Assembly (NCBI RefSeq): GCF_008033385.1
Contig: NZ_VOGY01000001.1
Span: forward strand, 372,001 to 436,000
From: Algibacter pacificus
GTDB taxonomy: Bacteria > Bacteroidota > Bacteroidia > Flavobacteriales > Flavobacteriaceae
Length of the DNA stretch: 64,000 nucleotides
Direction: 5' to 3'
Position 1 is the stretch's first letter. Every line of letters starts with the position of its first letter. The position numbers were made by a program, and so were the translations under genes. Below are positions 53,497-62,758 of the stretch, in pieces. The notes under the pieces were generated by a model, which was not told where the DNA came from, did not search any database, and saw only the letters and a program-made list of their open reading frames with translations.

Positions 53497-54879
53497 ATGA
53501 AACTGAGTATAAGTACATATTTAAATAAAACTACAAGCGCAGCCCCATTGGCTGTGTTTCGTGTTTTCTTTGGTATCATGATGGGTTTAAGTATTGTGCG
53601 ATTTTGGTATAACGACTGGATTGATTTACTGTATATACAACCTAAGTTTCACTTTACGTATTTCGGATTTGAATTTATAAAACCACTAGGCGTTTATACC
53701 TATGTATTGTTTGCTATTTGTGGCATTGCAGCCATTTTTGTGGCTTTGGGTTTTAAATATAGGATAGCCATTATTACATTCTTTTTAAGTTTTACTTACA
53801 TTGAATTAATGGATAAAACCACTTATTTAAATCATTACTACTTTATTACTTTATTGAGTTTTATAATGATTTTTATTCCTGCCAATGCGCATTTTTCTGT
53901 AGATAATATATTCCGAAGAAAAACATATCAAAACATCCCTAAGTGGACTATTGATAGTATAAAACTTCTATTAGGTATTGTTTATTTTTATGCAGGTTTG
54001 GCGAAGCTTAATAGCGATTGGTTATTTAAAGCCATGCCTTTAAAAATTTGGTTGCCTTCAAAATACGATTTACCGTTTATTGGAGAAAACCTTATGCAAC
54101 AAAATTGGTTTCATTTCGCGATGAGTTGGAGTGGCATGCTTTACGATTTATGCATCCCTTTTTTATTATTGTACAAAAAAACACGTTGGTTTGCCTTTGG
54201 TCTTGTTGTTATATTCCACGTGTTTACAAGGGTTTTATTTCCAATCGGGATGTTTCCGTTTATCATGATTGTTTCTACTTTAATATTTTTTGAAGCTAAT
54301 TTTCATCTAAAAATAATCACTTTTTTTAAAAGAATTTTAAGTTTTTTATCACTTCAATCAAAACCAGAAAACCTTCGTAAAATAGAAGCTGTTTCTCAAT
54401 TTCATATTAAAAAGAAAGCAATTGTTATTCCTCTTTTTGCTGCATTTTTCGCTATCCAAATGCTGTTCCCTTTCCGCTATTTACTATATCCAAACGAGTT
54501 GTTCTGGACAGAAGAGGGCTATCGTTTATCCTGGCGTGTTATGCTTATGGAAAAAATGGGAATCGCAACTTTTAAAATTGTAGATAGCGAAACAGGAAGC
54601 TTTTTCTATGTGGATAATAAAGATTTTTTAACACCATTTCAGGAAAAACAAATGAGTTTTCAACCAGATTTTATTTTAGAGTACGCTCATTATTTAGGCG
54701 ATCATTTTACATCCCAAGGCCATAAAAACGTTCAAGTTTTTGTAGAAAGTTATGTGGCATTAAATGGCCGATTAAGCCAACCATATATAGATAAAACCGT
54801 AGATTTGTACGCGGAAAAAGAATCATTTAAACCAAAACATTGGATTTTACCATTTAACGATGACATTAAAGGACTTTAA
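53497..54879 (+). CDS. HTTM membrane protein (vitamin K-dependent gamma-carboxylase-like)
   Basis: 460 residues. The N-terminal 270 residues carry about seven membrane helices with APLAVFRVFFGIMMGLSIVR, DLLYIQPKFHFTYFGFEFI, DKTTYLNHYYFITLLSF and LLLGIVYFYAGLAKLNSDWL, the HTTM (PF05090-like) signature found in vitamin K gamma-carboxylase-related proteins. The C-terminal part is a beta-sandwich-like domain (FPFRYLLYPNELFWTEEGYR onward). The bacterial members have no proven reaction. Association with imelysin and TonB receptors suggests iron-linked transport or modification. It overlaps the TonB gene by 20 bases. Confidence 0.82.
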   Translation: MKLSISTYLNKTTSAAPLAVFRVFFGIMMGLSIVRFWYNDWIDLLYIQPKFHFTYFGFEFIKPLGVYTYVLFAICGIAAIFVALGFKYRIAIITFFLSFTYIELMDKTTYLNHYYFITLLSFIMIFIPANAHFSVDNIFRRKTYQNIPKWTIDSIKLLLGIVYFYAGLAKLNSDWLFKAMPLKIWLPSKYDLPFIGENLMQQNWFHFAMSWSGMLYDLCIPFLLLYKKTRWFAFGLVVIFHVFTRVLFPIGMFPFIMIVSTLIFFEANFHLKIITFFKRILSFLSLQSKPENLRKIEAVSQFHIKKKAIVIPLFAAFFAIQMLFPFRYLLYPNELFWTEEGYRLSWRVMLMEKMGIATFKIVDSETGSFFYVDNKDFLTPFQEKQMSFQPDFILEYAHYLGDHFTSQGHKNVQVFVESYVALNGRLSQPYIDKTVDLYAEKESFKPKHWILPFNDDIKGL

Positions 54880-57283
54880 AATTATACTTGCACTCTTATT
54901 TAGTGTGTCAGTTTTTGCTCAAAATCATATTTCAGGAACCGTTACTTTTTCTAAAACAAGTGCTCCTGTAGCCAATGTAAAGGTTTACGATAAAACCACA
55001 GGTGTTATTGCTACAACTGATAACACTGGGTTTTTCGAGTTTGATACTTCTAAAAAAACAATCACTTTGGTTTTTTTTTCTTTTGAATATGAAGTCGAAG
55101 AGCTTACGATTGAAACAGAGAACACTTCAAAATTAAATATTACTTTAAAAGATTTGACACAGAATTTATCTGAAGTAGAAATTACAGCAAGAAAGCAACG
55201 TGTTTTTGAATTAAAGCGTTTAAATGATGTTGAAGAAACCGCCATTTATGCCGGTAAAAAAACCGAAGTTGTACTTGTAGAACAATCTATGGCGAACTTA
55301 GCTTCTAATAACGCTAGGCAAATTTATAGCCAAGTTGCAGGTTTAAATATTTATCAAAATGATGATGCTGGGCTTCAACTTAATATTGGTGGTCGTGGTT
55401 TAGACCCGAACAGAACAGCAAATTTTAATACGCGCCAAAATGGTTACGATATTAGCGCCGATGTTTTGGGGTATCCAGAAAGTTATTACACGCCCGCATC
55501 TGAAGGTTTATCGGAAATACAAGTGATTCGTGGTGCGGCTTCATTACAATACGGAACGCAATTTGGAGGTTTAATTAATTTTAAAATGAAAGAACCTAAT
55601 CCAAATAAACCATTAGAGGTAATTACTAGAAACACTTTGGGTAGTTATGGTTTGTACACCAATTTTACCAGTGTTAGTGGTACCAAAAACAAGTGGAGTT
55701 ATTACAGTTATTTTAATTATAAAAAAGGCGATGGTTTTCGGCCAAATTCTGAGTTTGAATCTAAAAACGTATTCGCACATTTAGGATATCAATTTAACGA
55801 AAAAACGAAGTTAACTGGAGAGGTAACTTACATGCGGTATTTAGCACAACAAGCTGGTGGATTAACCGATACTATGTTTGAAGAAGATCCTTATCAAAGT
55901 AATCGTGAACGCAATTGGTTTCAGGTAGATTGGTTGCTTTACAACCTAAAATTAGCTCATAAATTTTCAGATAAAACGAACTTCACATTTAATTTCTTCG
56001 GGTTACAAGCTTCGCGAGATGCACTAGGTTTTAGAACAAATCGAGTAAGTCAAGTAGATTCTAATGAAGAGCGCGATTTAATTAAAGGCGATTTTAAAAA
56101 TTTTGGTTTCGAGTCCCGTTTATTAACCAAATACAAAGCTTTTAATAAAGAGGCTACTTTTTTAATTGGCGCTAAGTTTTACAAAGCCGATAATTTCCAA
56201 CAGCAGGGACCTGGAAGTGATGGTATAGGCCCAGATTTCGATTTTGCAACTGAAGATGATCCTAATTACGGAAGTCAATCACAATTCGATTTACCTAATT
56301 TAAATGGTTCTGTTTTTGGCGAAAATATTTTCTATGTTTCAGATGAGTTTTCAGTAACGCCAGGTTTTAGGTTCGAATATATTAAAACACAAAGTGAAGG
56401 TTTTTATCAAAACATAAATACCGATGCAGCAGGAAATGTTATTCTAAATGAAACGGTAGAAGATAATCAAAATTTTGAACGTGCTTTTGTATTACTTGGT
56501 TTGGGGGTAAGCTATAAGCCAAGCACTAATTTAGAAGCCTATGGAAATATATCTCAAAATTATCGTTCGGTTACATTTTCTGATATAAATATTGATAATC
56601 CTGCATTTTTAATAGATCCAAATATTACAGATGAAAAAGGGTTTACCGCCGATTTAGGAATTCGCGGAAACTATAAAAACTTCATGTCTTACGATTTAGG
56701 TGTTTTCGGACTGTTCTATAAAGATAGAATTGGTTTTGAAACCGCAGCTCAAAGTGATGGAAGTATAAAAAACGTACGTGCTAATATTGGTGATGCTGTA
56801 ATGTATGGTGTAGAGTCATTATTCGATTTTAACTTGAAGAAAATTTTCAATTTAAATAATAATGTAAAACTTAATTATTTTGTAAATACATCTATAATCA
56901 ATTCTGAATATACAGCCTCAGATAAGGCCGGAATAAAAGGGAATAAAGTAGAATTTGTTCCAGATTTAAATTTAAAAATGGGACTTAATGGTGGTTATAA
57001 AAATTTGTTAGCCAATATTCAATACAGTTATTTAGGTAGTCAGTTTACCGATGCTACAAACTCTACAACAGCAAGTTTAAGTGGCGTAGTTGGCGAAATT
57101 CCAGAATATGATATTTTGGATGTTTCATTATCTTATAGTTATAAAAATTTTAAATTAGAAACTGGAATAAATAATGTTTTAGACAATAGCTATTTTACTA
57201 GAAGAGCTACAGGGTATCCTGGGCCTGGTATTATTCCATCGGCACCACGAAATTGGTACACTACACTTCAAATTAAATTTTAA
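54860..57283 (+). CDS. TonB-dependent receptor, FecA-like
   Basis: 807 residues. A signal peptide ends SVSVFAQ at residue 21. Residues 22-110 are a carboxypeptidase-regulatory-like (CNA-B) domain, HISGTVTFSKTSAPVANVKV. The plug domain follows with NNARQIYSQVAGLNIYQNDD, IGGRGLDPNRTANFNTRQNG and IQVIRGAASLQYGTQFGGLI. The barrel runs to the aromatic C-terminus NWYTTLQIKF. It should import an iron chelate or similar ligand with TonB-ExbBD energy. The start overlaps the HTTM gene, so the two are translated together. Ligand specificity is unknown. Confidence 0.92.
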   Translation: MTLKDFKIILALLFSVSVFAQNHISGTVTFSKTSAPVANVKVYDKTTGVIATTDNTGFFEFDTSKKTITLVFFSFEYEVEELTIETENTSKLNITLKDLTQNLSEVEITARKQRVFELKRLNDVEETAIYAGKKTEVVLVEQSMANLASNNARQIYSQVAGLNIYQNDDAGLQLNIGGRGLDPNRTANFNTRQNGYDISADVLGYPESYYTPASEGLSEIQVIRGAASLQYGTQFGGLINFKMKEPNPNKPLEVITRNTLGSYGLYTNFTSVSGTKNKWSYYSYFNYKKGDGFRPNSEFESKNVFAHLGYQFNEKTKLTGEVTYMRYLAQQAGGLTDTMFEEDPYQSNRERNWFQVDWLLYNLKLAHKFSDKTNFTFNFFGLQASRDALGFRTNRVSQVDSNEERDLIKGDFKNFGFESRLLTKYKAFNKEATFLIGAKFYKADNFQQQGPGSDGIGPDFDFATEDDPNYGSQSQFDLPNLNGSVFGENIFYVSDEFSVTPGFRFEYIKTQSEGFYQNINTDAAGNVILNETVEDNQNFERAFVLLGLGVSYKPSTNLEAYGNISQNYRSVTFSDINIDNPAFLIDPNITDEKGFTADLGIRGNYKNFMSYDLGVFGLFYKDRIGFETAAQSDGSIKNVRANIGDAVMYGVESLFDFNLKKIFNLNNNVKLNYFVNTSIINSEYTASDKAGIKGNKVEFVPDLNLKMGLNGGYKNLLANIQYSYLGSQFTDATNSTTASLSGVVGEIPEYDILDVSLSYSYKNFKLETGINNVLDNSYFTRRATGYPGPGIIPSAPRNWYTTLQIKF

Positions 57284-57360
57284 CATTATTTTATAATTTA
57301 GGTACTAAACTTTCGAATAGCGAGGAAGTCTAAGTTGCAAACTTATAAAATACAAGCAGT

Positions 57361-60141
57361 TTGAAACATTCAATATTATTACTTTTATTAGTATGTAGTA
57401 GTACCATATTTGCACAACGTTTTACTTTAGATGGGCAAGTAAAAGATCCAAATAATTTAGCGTTAGAGGGCGCAACCGTTTATGTACAAAGTTTAAAAGA
57501 CAGTATTACCATGGCTTATGGTATTACCAATAAAACGGGGCAATTTTCAATAAATATAAATGCTGAGGATGCTAAGCAACTATTGTTTAATGTGGCTTAT
57601 TTAGGGTATAATCCTTATGCTAAAAATATTGATGTTCCTACCGGAAATAAACTTGATATCGGAGCTGTTACTCTATCGGATGCTGTTGAAGAACTAGATG
57701 TAGTTTCTATTGTGGCTAAGGCACCACCAATAGTAATTAAAAAAGATACCATAGAATATAATGCCGATAGTTTTAAAACGCTTCCTAATGATAGAGCCGA
57801 AGATTTACTTAAAAAATTACCAGGTGTTGAGTTTGATATCGATGGAAATATTACGGTAAATGGCGTAGAGGTAGAGGCGATTAACGTAGATGGAATGTCT
57901 TTCTTTGGTGAAAAAATGGGAGATATTGCTCTTAAAAACCTACCAAGTAACGTAATAAGTAAAGTGCAGGTTACCGATTATAAATCGAATTTACAAAAAT
58001 TTACAGGTGAAGAGTCTGATTCGGGAACCAAAGAAATTAACCTAAAAATTAAGAAAGGTAAAAATAGAGCCTTTTTTGGCGATTTAAATGGTGGGGTAGG
58101 TACAGATGATAAGTATCAGGCTAATGCTAATTTATTTCAAATGGTAGATGGTAAACAAATCGGGTTTATTTCCGGGACCAATAATATTAATATGCGCCGG
58201 GGGTTTACGGCATTACCAGACGCCCAATCTAGTAATGGTTATGTGGAATCGGATTTTATAGGAACCAATTATTCTAAAGGCCGATGGGATGAAACCCGCG
58301 TAAACGCCAATTATAAATATAGCGCTAGTAATGTAGACAACAGTAGTACGCGTTTTCGTGATAACTTTTTACCTAATTTAAATTATACTACAGATACAGA
58401 AAGTCATAGTAGTACAGATAGCGATAACCATAGTGCCGATTTGGATTTAAAATTCTTAATTCCATCAAAGAATAAATCAAAAAATGGTAATAGTAATAAA
58501 ATACAACTTTCAAACGATTTTAAATTTAATAGAGATACTAGCGATTCGTTCTCAAGTTCTAATACAGAATCAAATTCTAAAGACGGTAGTGCTATAAGTG
58601 AGTATGAATCGAAAAGTGAATCGGAATCCAACAGTACCAGTTTTGATAATGAATTAAGCGCTATTGTGAAAACGGGTAAAGGAAAAGATTTTTTTAACCT
58701 AAGATTAAGTACCGATTTTGATAATTCGGAGTCGGATTCAAAAAATTATTCCGAAAATAATCTGATTCAAAAGGGAACCATAGAAAAACAAGATCAAATA
58801 AGAACTACAAATAATTCAACTTCAAATATTAATTTTAATGGGTATTGGTTTAAAGAGTTGTTTACCGATTTTAGAATTATTCCAAAGTTTAACGCTACAG
58901 TTAATACTAACAAAAACGAAAAATATGTATATGATTTTAATGAAACAGACAGTGATTATACAGATTTTAATAACCTTCAAAGTTTTGACAGTAAATATAT
59001 AGCGACTACCCTTAGGCCTGCATTACGTTTTAGATATGAACTTAATACCATTCGTTTTGAAGTAGAAGGCGCTTATACAAACACCCTTAGAGAATATACC
59101 GATCAGTTGGATGCTAATCGTAATTTTGATGCCGATTTTAAATATCTTACCTATTCAGGTAGAATTCGTTACCGTGATGAAAAAGGCTATAAAAATATAT
59201 CTTTAGATTATAATCAAAATGTCGATTTACCATCATCTTCAGAATTACAACCGGTTGCAAACGTAAGTAATATAACGCATATTGTAACGGGTAATCCAGA
59301 TTTAGATCCAGCGTTAAGTCATAACCTAAGATTTAGATATCAAAACAATTTAGCTTTTAACAATATTACCATTAGCGGAAATGCTAGTGCAAAGTTTGTA
59401 GAAGATAAAATTATTAACTCTACAGTAACAGATCCTGATAATTTAAATAAAGAAACCACATACGATAATATTAATGGCGATTATTCGCTTAGCGGAAATG
59501 CTTCAATTTCAAAATCATATTATAGCCAAAATACAAGCATCAATCTTAATGCGAGATTTAATGCGTCTTTTGATAATAATATTTCTTTACAAAATGCTGT
59601 TAAATTTACAGGAAAAAGTACCGTTTATAAACCATCAATAGGTTTTAGATATTCATATAATAAAAAGTTCGATTTTGCAGCCAATTATAGTTATTCATTA
59701 AATGAAACAGAGTATGATACCGATGCTTTTAATGATAATGAATATTTTGTGCAAAATTTAAAATTCGATTCTTCTATATTCTTTTTAAAGAATGCTTTTT
59801 TCTCCAATAAAATCGCTTACAGATATAACAGTCGAGTGGGAGATGATTTTGATGGCGATGCTGTATTTTGGAACGCAGGTTTAGGCGTACAGCTTTGGAA
59901 TGATAAAGCTACAATAACCCTGGTAGGATACGATATTTTAGGCAACAATAATGGTTACCGCCGCTCGGTAACAGAAACTTATATTCAAGATATTGAAAAC
60001 AAAATTTTAGAACAGTATTTTATGCTAACTTTTTCTTTTAAATTTGGAACTGTTGCAGGACAAAAAATGAATGTTAGACCCAGTCGAGTTGGTAGCCCAG
60101 CTAGGTATAGCGGCGGAGGCGGAAGCAGAGGCGGACGCTAA
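57361..60141 (+). CDS. Outer membrane beta-barrel protein (OMP_b-brl_3 type), TTG start
   Basis: 926 residues beginning with a TTG codon (KHSILLLLLVCSSTIFAQ is the signal peptide). An upstream stop at 57346 leaves no in-frame ATG, so TTG is the start. A carboxypeptidase-regulatory-like domain (RFTLDGQVKDPNNLALEGAT) and a plug-like segment (LPNDRAEDLLKKLPGVEFDI, DGMSFFGEKMGDIALKNLPS) precede a long barrel with many Asp/Ser/Asn turns. The C-terminus is unusual: YSGGGGSRGGR, with no terminal aromatic. It is the type of large barrel that Bacteroidota use for TonB-linked import or protein export. The TonB receptor gene ends 77 bases upstream. Confidence 0.85.
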   Translation: MKHSILLLLLVCSSTIFAQRFTLDGQVKDPNNLALEGATVYVQSLKDSITMAYGITNKTGQFSININAEDAKQLLFNVAYLGYNPYAKNIDVPTGNKLDIGAVTLSDAVEELDVVSIVAKAPPIVIKKDTIEYNADSFKTLPNDRAEDLLKKLPGVEFDIDGNITVNGVEVEAINVDGMSFFGEKMGDIALKNLPSNVISKVQVTDYKSNLQKFTGEESDSGTKEINLKIKKGKNRAFFGDLNGGVGTDDKYQANANLFQMVDGKQIGFISGTNNINMRRGFTALPDAQSSNGYVESDFIGTNYSKGRWDETRVNANYKYSASNVDNSSTRFRDNFLPNLNYTTDTESHSSTDSDNHSADLDLKFLIPSKNKSKNGNSNKIQLSNDFKFNRDTSDSFSSSNTESNSKDGSAISEYESKSESESNSTSFDNELSAIVKTGKGKDFFNLRLSTDFDNSESDSKNYSENNLIQKGTIEKQDQIRTTNNSTSNINFNGYWFKELFTDFRIIPKFNATVNTNKNEKYVYDFNETDSDYTDFNNLQSFDSKYIATTLRPALRFRYELNTIRFEVEGAYTNTLREYTDQLDANRNFDADFKYLTYSGRIRYRDEKGYKNISLDYNQNVDLPSSSELQPVANVSNITHIVTGNPDLDPALSHNLRFRYQNNLAFNNITISGNASAKFVEDKIINSTVTDPDNLNKETTYDNINGDYSLSGNASISKSYYSQNTSINLNARFNASFDNNISLQNAVKFTGKSTVYKPSIGFRYSYNKKFDFAANYSYSLNETEYDTDAFNDNEYFVQNLKFDSSIFFLKNAFFSNKIAYRYNSRVGDDFDGDAVFWNAGLGVQLWNDKATITLVGYDILGNNNGYRRSVTETYIQDIENKILEQYFMLTFSFKFGTVAGQKMNVRPSRVGSPARYSGGGGSRGGR

Positions 60142-60185
60142 TCGTGTTCCTTTAAACTACAACCTAAAGTATATTAAATGTTAAG

Positions 60186-60225
60186 AATAGGGTTTGTTAA
60201 AAATTTCATTTTAATAAACCCTATT
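60186..60225. terminator. Long hairpin between outer-membrane barrel gene and guaB
   Basis: AATAGGGTTT and the next seven bases pair with TTTTAAT plus AAACCCTATT, 17 base pairs with one mismatch and a 6-base loop. It starts 44 bases after the barrel stop. It lacks a strong T-run, so it could be an mRNA-stabilising or weak terminator structure just before the guaB promoter. Confidence 0.6.
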
Positions 60226-60243
60226 TAAATGAAAAAATATGCT

Positions 60244-60251
60244 TAAATTTG
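60244..60251 (+). promoter_or_regulatory. -7 promoter element of guaB
   Basis: TAAATTTG, an exact TAnnTTTG match, 26 bases before the guaB ATG at 60278. No clear -33 TTG at normal spacing was found. The upstream in-frame ATG at 60239 lies before this element and is unlikely to be used. Confidence 0.5.
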
Positions 60252-60277
60252 CACGCAATTATAATCATAATTGCAAC

Positions 60278-61750
60278 ATGACTGCACACGAAAATAAAAT
60301 TGTAGGAGAAGGCTTAACTTACGACGACGTTCTTTTAGTCCCAGCTTTTTCCGAAGTACTTCCAAGAGAGGTTAGTATTCAAACAAAATTTACACGAAAC
60401 ATTACCATTAATGTCCCGATTATTTCGGCAGCAATGGATACGGTTACCGAAAGTAAAATGGCTATTGCCATGGCACAAGAAGGCGGTATTGGCGTGTTGC
60501 ATAAAAACATGACTATAGAGGCACAAGCCTTAAAAGTTCGTCGTGTAAAACGTGCAGAAAGCGGTATGATTATCGATCCTGTAACCCTACCATTAACAGC
60601 AACTGTTAAAGATGCTAAAAACTATATGGCAGAATATAGCATTGGTGGTATTCCTATTGTTGCAGAAGATGGTACTTTAAAAGGCATTGTAACCAACAGA
60701 GATTTACGTTTCGAGCACGATAATACACGTGCTATAGATCAAGTAATGACTAAAGAAAACTTGGTAACCGCAGCCGTTGGTACTTCTTTAAAAGATGCCG
60801 AAGCTATTCTTCAAGAACATAAAATTGAAAAATTATTAATTGTAGACGATAGTTTTAAATTATCAGGTTTAATTACGTTTAGAGATATTACTAAACTTAG
60901 CCAAAAACCAAATGCAAATAAAGATCAATACGGGCGTTTACGTGTAGCAGCGGCCTTAGGCGTTACTGCAGACGCTGTAGAAAGAGCCGAAGCATTAGTT
61001 AACGCAGGTGTAGATGCTGTCGTTATCGATACCGCTCACGGACATACATTAGGTGTTGTAGCCGTATTAAAAGAAATTAAAGCCAAGTTTCCAAAGCTCG
61101 ATGTTATTGTTGGAAATATAGCAACCGGAGCAGCCGCTAAATATTTAGTAGAAGCTGGAGCCGATGCTGTAAAAGTGGGGATTGGCCCAGGGTCCATTTG
61201 TACCACTCGTGTGGTTGCAGGTGTTGGATTTCCTCAGTTTTCTGCAGTTCTAGAAGTTTCAGCAGCTATAAAAGGTACAGGAGTTCCCGTGATTGCCGAT
61301 GGTGGTATACGTTACACGGGTGATATTCCTAAAGCCATAGCCGCAGGAGCCGATACGGTAATGTTAGGCTCACTTTTAGCAGGAACCAAAGAATCTCCAG
61401 GAGAAACCATTATTTACGAAGGACGAAAATTTAAGTCTTACCGTGGAATGGGTTCTGTAGAAGCCATGAAACAAGGTAGTAAAGATCGATATTTCCAAGA
61501 TGTGGAAGACGATATTAAAAAATTAGTTCCAGAAGGTATCGTTGGTCGTGTACCTTACAAAGGCGAGTTAAACGAAAGTATTCATCAATTTGTAGGCGGT
61601 TTACGCGCCGGAATGGGGTACTGTGGAGCCAAAGACATCGAAACCTTAAAAGAAACGGGGCAGTTTGTTAAAATTACATCTAGCGGTATAAACGAAAGTC
61701 ATCCGCACGATGTAACTATCACTAACGAATCTCCAAATTATTCAAGATAG
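60278..61750 (+). CDS. guaB: Inosine-5'-monophosphate dehydrogenase
   Basis: 490 residues from ATG at 60278 ([20 protein letters not shown]). The TIM barrel carries two inserted CBS domains (about 95-225: [40 protein letters not shown]). The catalytic loop [15 protein letters not shown] holds the active-site Cys308. NAD and IMP sites are seen in [20 protein letters not shown] and [21 protein letters not shown] flap segment [13 protein letters not shown] and the C-terminal [13 protein letters not shown] complete it. It converts IMP to XMP, the first committed step of guanine nucleotide synthesis. A terminator follows the stop by 19 bases. Confidence 0.96.
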   Translation: MTAHENKIVGEGLTYDDVLLVPAFSEVLPREVSIQTKFTRNITINVPIISAAMDTVTESKMAIAMAQEGGIGVLHKNMTIEAQALKVRRVKRAESGMIIDPVTLPLTATVKDAKNYMAEYSIGGIPIVAEDGTLKGIVTNRDLRFEHDNTRAIDQVMTKENLVTAAVGTSLKDAEAILQEHKIEKLLIVDDSFKLSGLITFRDITKLSQKPNANKDQYGRLRVAAALGVTADAVERAEALVNAGVDAVVIDTAHGHTLGVVAVLKEIKAKFPKLDVIVGNIATGAAAKYLVEAGADAVKVGIGPGSICTTRVVAGVGFPQFSAVLEVSAAIKGTGVPVIADGGIRYTGDIPKAIAAGADTVMLGSLLAGTKESPGETIIYEGRKFKSYRGMGSVEAMKQGSKDRYFQDVEDDIKKLVPEGIVGRVPYKGELNESIHQFVGGLRAGMGYCGAKDIETLKETGQFVKITSSGINESHPHDVTITNESPNYSR

Positions 61751-61768
61751 ATTCTAATATATATAATT

Positions 61769-61801
61769 AAAAAGTCCAACCGGAAAGGTTGGACTTTTTT
61801 T
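61769..61801 (+). terminator. Intrinsic terminator of guaB
   Basis: AAAAGTCCAACC pairs with GGTTGGACTTTT around CGGAAA-type loop bases, followed by a run of Ts to 61801. It lies 19 bases after the guaB stop. Confidence 0.9.
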
Positions 61802-61824
61802 GTGCTTTGTTTTAAAGTTTTTTT

Positions 61825-61913
61825 GGCGTTACCCGAAAAAGGGTCGGGCTATACGCTAAAGTTTTGGCTCGATGCGCGCCTCGCCAAAAGCTACCGCTGC
61901 TATCCCTAACGCC
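61825..61913. other. Compact structured intergenic element, likely multi-copy in the genome
   Basis: Outer arms GGCGTTA (61825-61831) and TAACGCC (61907-61913) are perfect inverted repeats. Inside are ACCC-GAAAAA-GGGT (61831-61844) and TTTTGGC (61862-61868) with GCCAAAA (61883-61889). Together they make a three-way branched fold. The element is clearly richer in GC than its surroundings, including CGATGCGCGCCTCGCC. It resembles, from memory, intergenic repeats seen in flavobacterial genomes with GGGCTATxCGCT and TATCCCTAACG ends. No second copy is in this window, so the repeat claim is an inference. Confidence 0.5.
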
Positions 61914-62012
61914 TCTACTTGCTAAGTTTTGTACTAATCGAAAGTTATGTTTTATCAACTTCTATTTCAACTAATAAAAAAAGGCTCTTTTAAACCTTAA
62001 ATCGTCGGTAAG

Positions 62013-62441
62013 CTATTCGTTTTTCGTCATATACGACCAAGAAAAACCACCGCAGCCACTCTCTAAGTTACTTGAATCCGAAGGCTCTTCGGCATTTTCA
62101 ATCTCCTCTTGAGATTCAGCACTAAAAAAAGATTGGCAGTAATTAAAGTTTCCATCTGTTATATTTGTAAACACAAATTTGCTATATAAACTCGGGTTAT
62201 AAGCATCATCCACATCGTTTTGGCAAATAATATAATCATCACCAATAGCTACAACGGTATAAGTACTATATGGCGACTCTATAGTGGCTTCAGAAAAGGT
62301 ATAAACTTCGTCAAAGTTAGAAGTCCAAGTTCCAGATATTAGACTAATTAAATCATTTCCGTTATCGTCATCCGAGTCGCAAGAAATTACTAAAGATACC
62401 GTAAGAAGCAATGCTAAATAAATTAATTTTTTTAGTTTCAT
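62013..62441 (-). CDS. Small surface lipoprotein of unknown function
   Basis: 142 residues. A signal peptide ends LVISC with Cys21, followed by DSDDDNGND, the acidic tail of surface-exposed Bacteroidota lipoproteins. GTWTSNFDEVYTFSEATIES and VVAIGDDYIICQNDVDDAYN suggest a small beta-barrel, lipocalin-like fold, but no family is certain. Two Cys near the C-terminus (NYCQSFF and SGCGGF) could pair. The gene stands alone on the minus strand. The function is unknown. Confidence 0.7.
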   Translation of the reverse strand: MKLKKLIYLALLLTVSLVISCDSDDDNGNDLISLISGTWTSNFDEVYTFSEATIESPYSTYTVVAIGDDYIICQNDVDDAYNPSLYSKFVFTNITDGNFNYCQSFFSAESQEEIENAEEPSDSSNLESGCGGFSWSYMTKNE

Positions 62442-62758
62442 TTTTTTGTAATTGTTAATTGAATTTTAGTTGTTTGTTTTTAAGAAAACGCCAAGTTATT
62501 ATTTTTATACAACATAGCCATAATGGTTTTAGTTTCATTTGTTGTAATTATTTTTCTTAAAGTCATTTGCTTTTTTAGCGGGATCAATTTTAGTTTGTGG
62601 GGCTTCTTTTAATAAAATCGCAATAATTTAAAGGTGAATAAAAATTATAAAGAAAAGCAGTAACAAAAAAAGTCCTATAAAATACATTTATAGAACTTCT
62701 TTATAATTTTAAGGCTAACTATAGCCCTCAAAATATACTTAATATGTGTCGTAATGGA
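62442..62758. other. Intergenic stretch with cysK terminator and a short coding-like remnant
   Basis: 317 bases between the small lipoprotein and cysteine synthase, both minus strand. It holds the cysK terminator near its right end (separate entry). On the minus strand 62627-62535 an open stretch without ATG encodes about 30 residues ending KKANDFKKNNYNK, which reads like a protein tail. I see nothing else. Confidence 0.4.
62662..62698 (-). terminator. Intrinsic terminator of the cysteine synthase gene
   Basis: On the minus strand AAGTTCTATAAA pairs with TTTATAGGACTT (one mismatch, 5-base loop) and a T-run follows down to 62662. It starts about 60 bases after the cysK stop. Confidence 0.75.

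Noticed and set aside
57331-57345. Small hairpin before the TTG-start barrel gene
   Set aside because: Six AT-rich pairs are expected by chance in this composition.
60239-60277. Longer N-terminus for guaB
   Set aside because: It lies ahead of the -7 element and is not part of the normal IMP dehydrogenase start.
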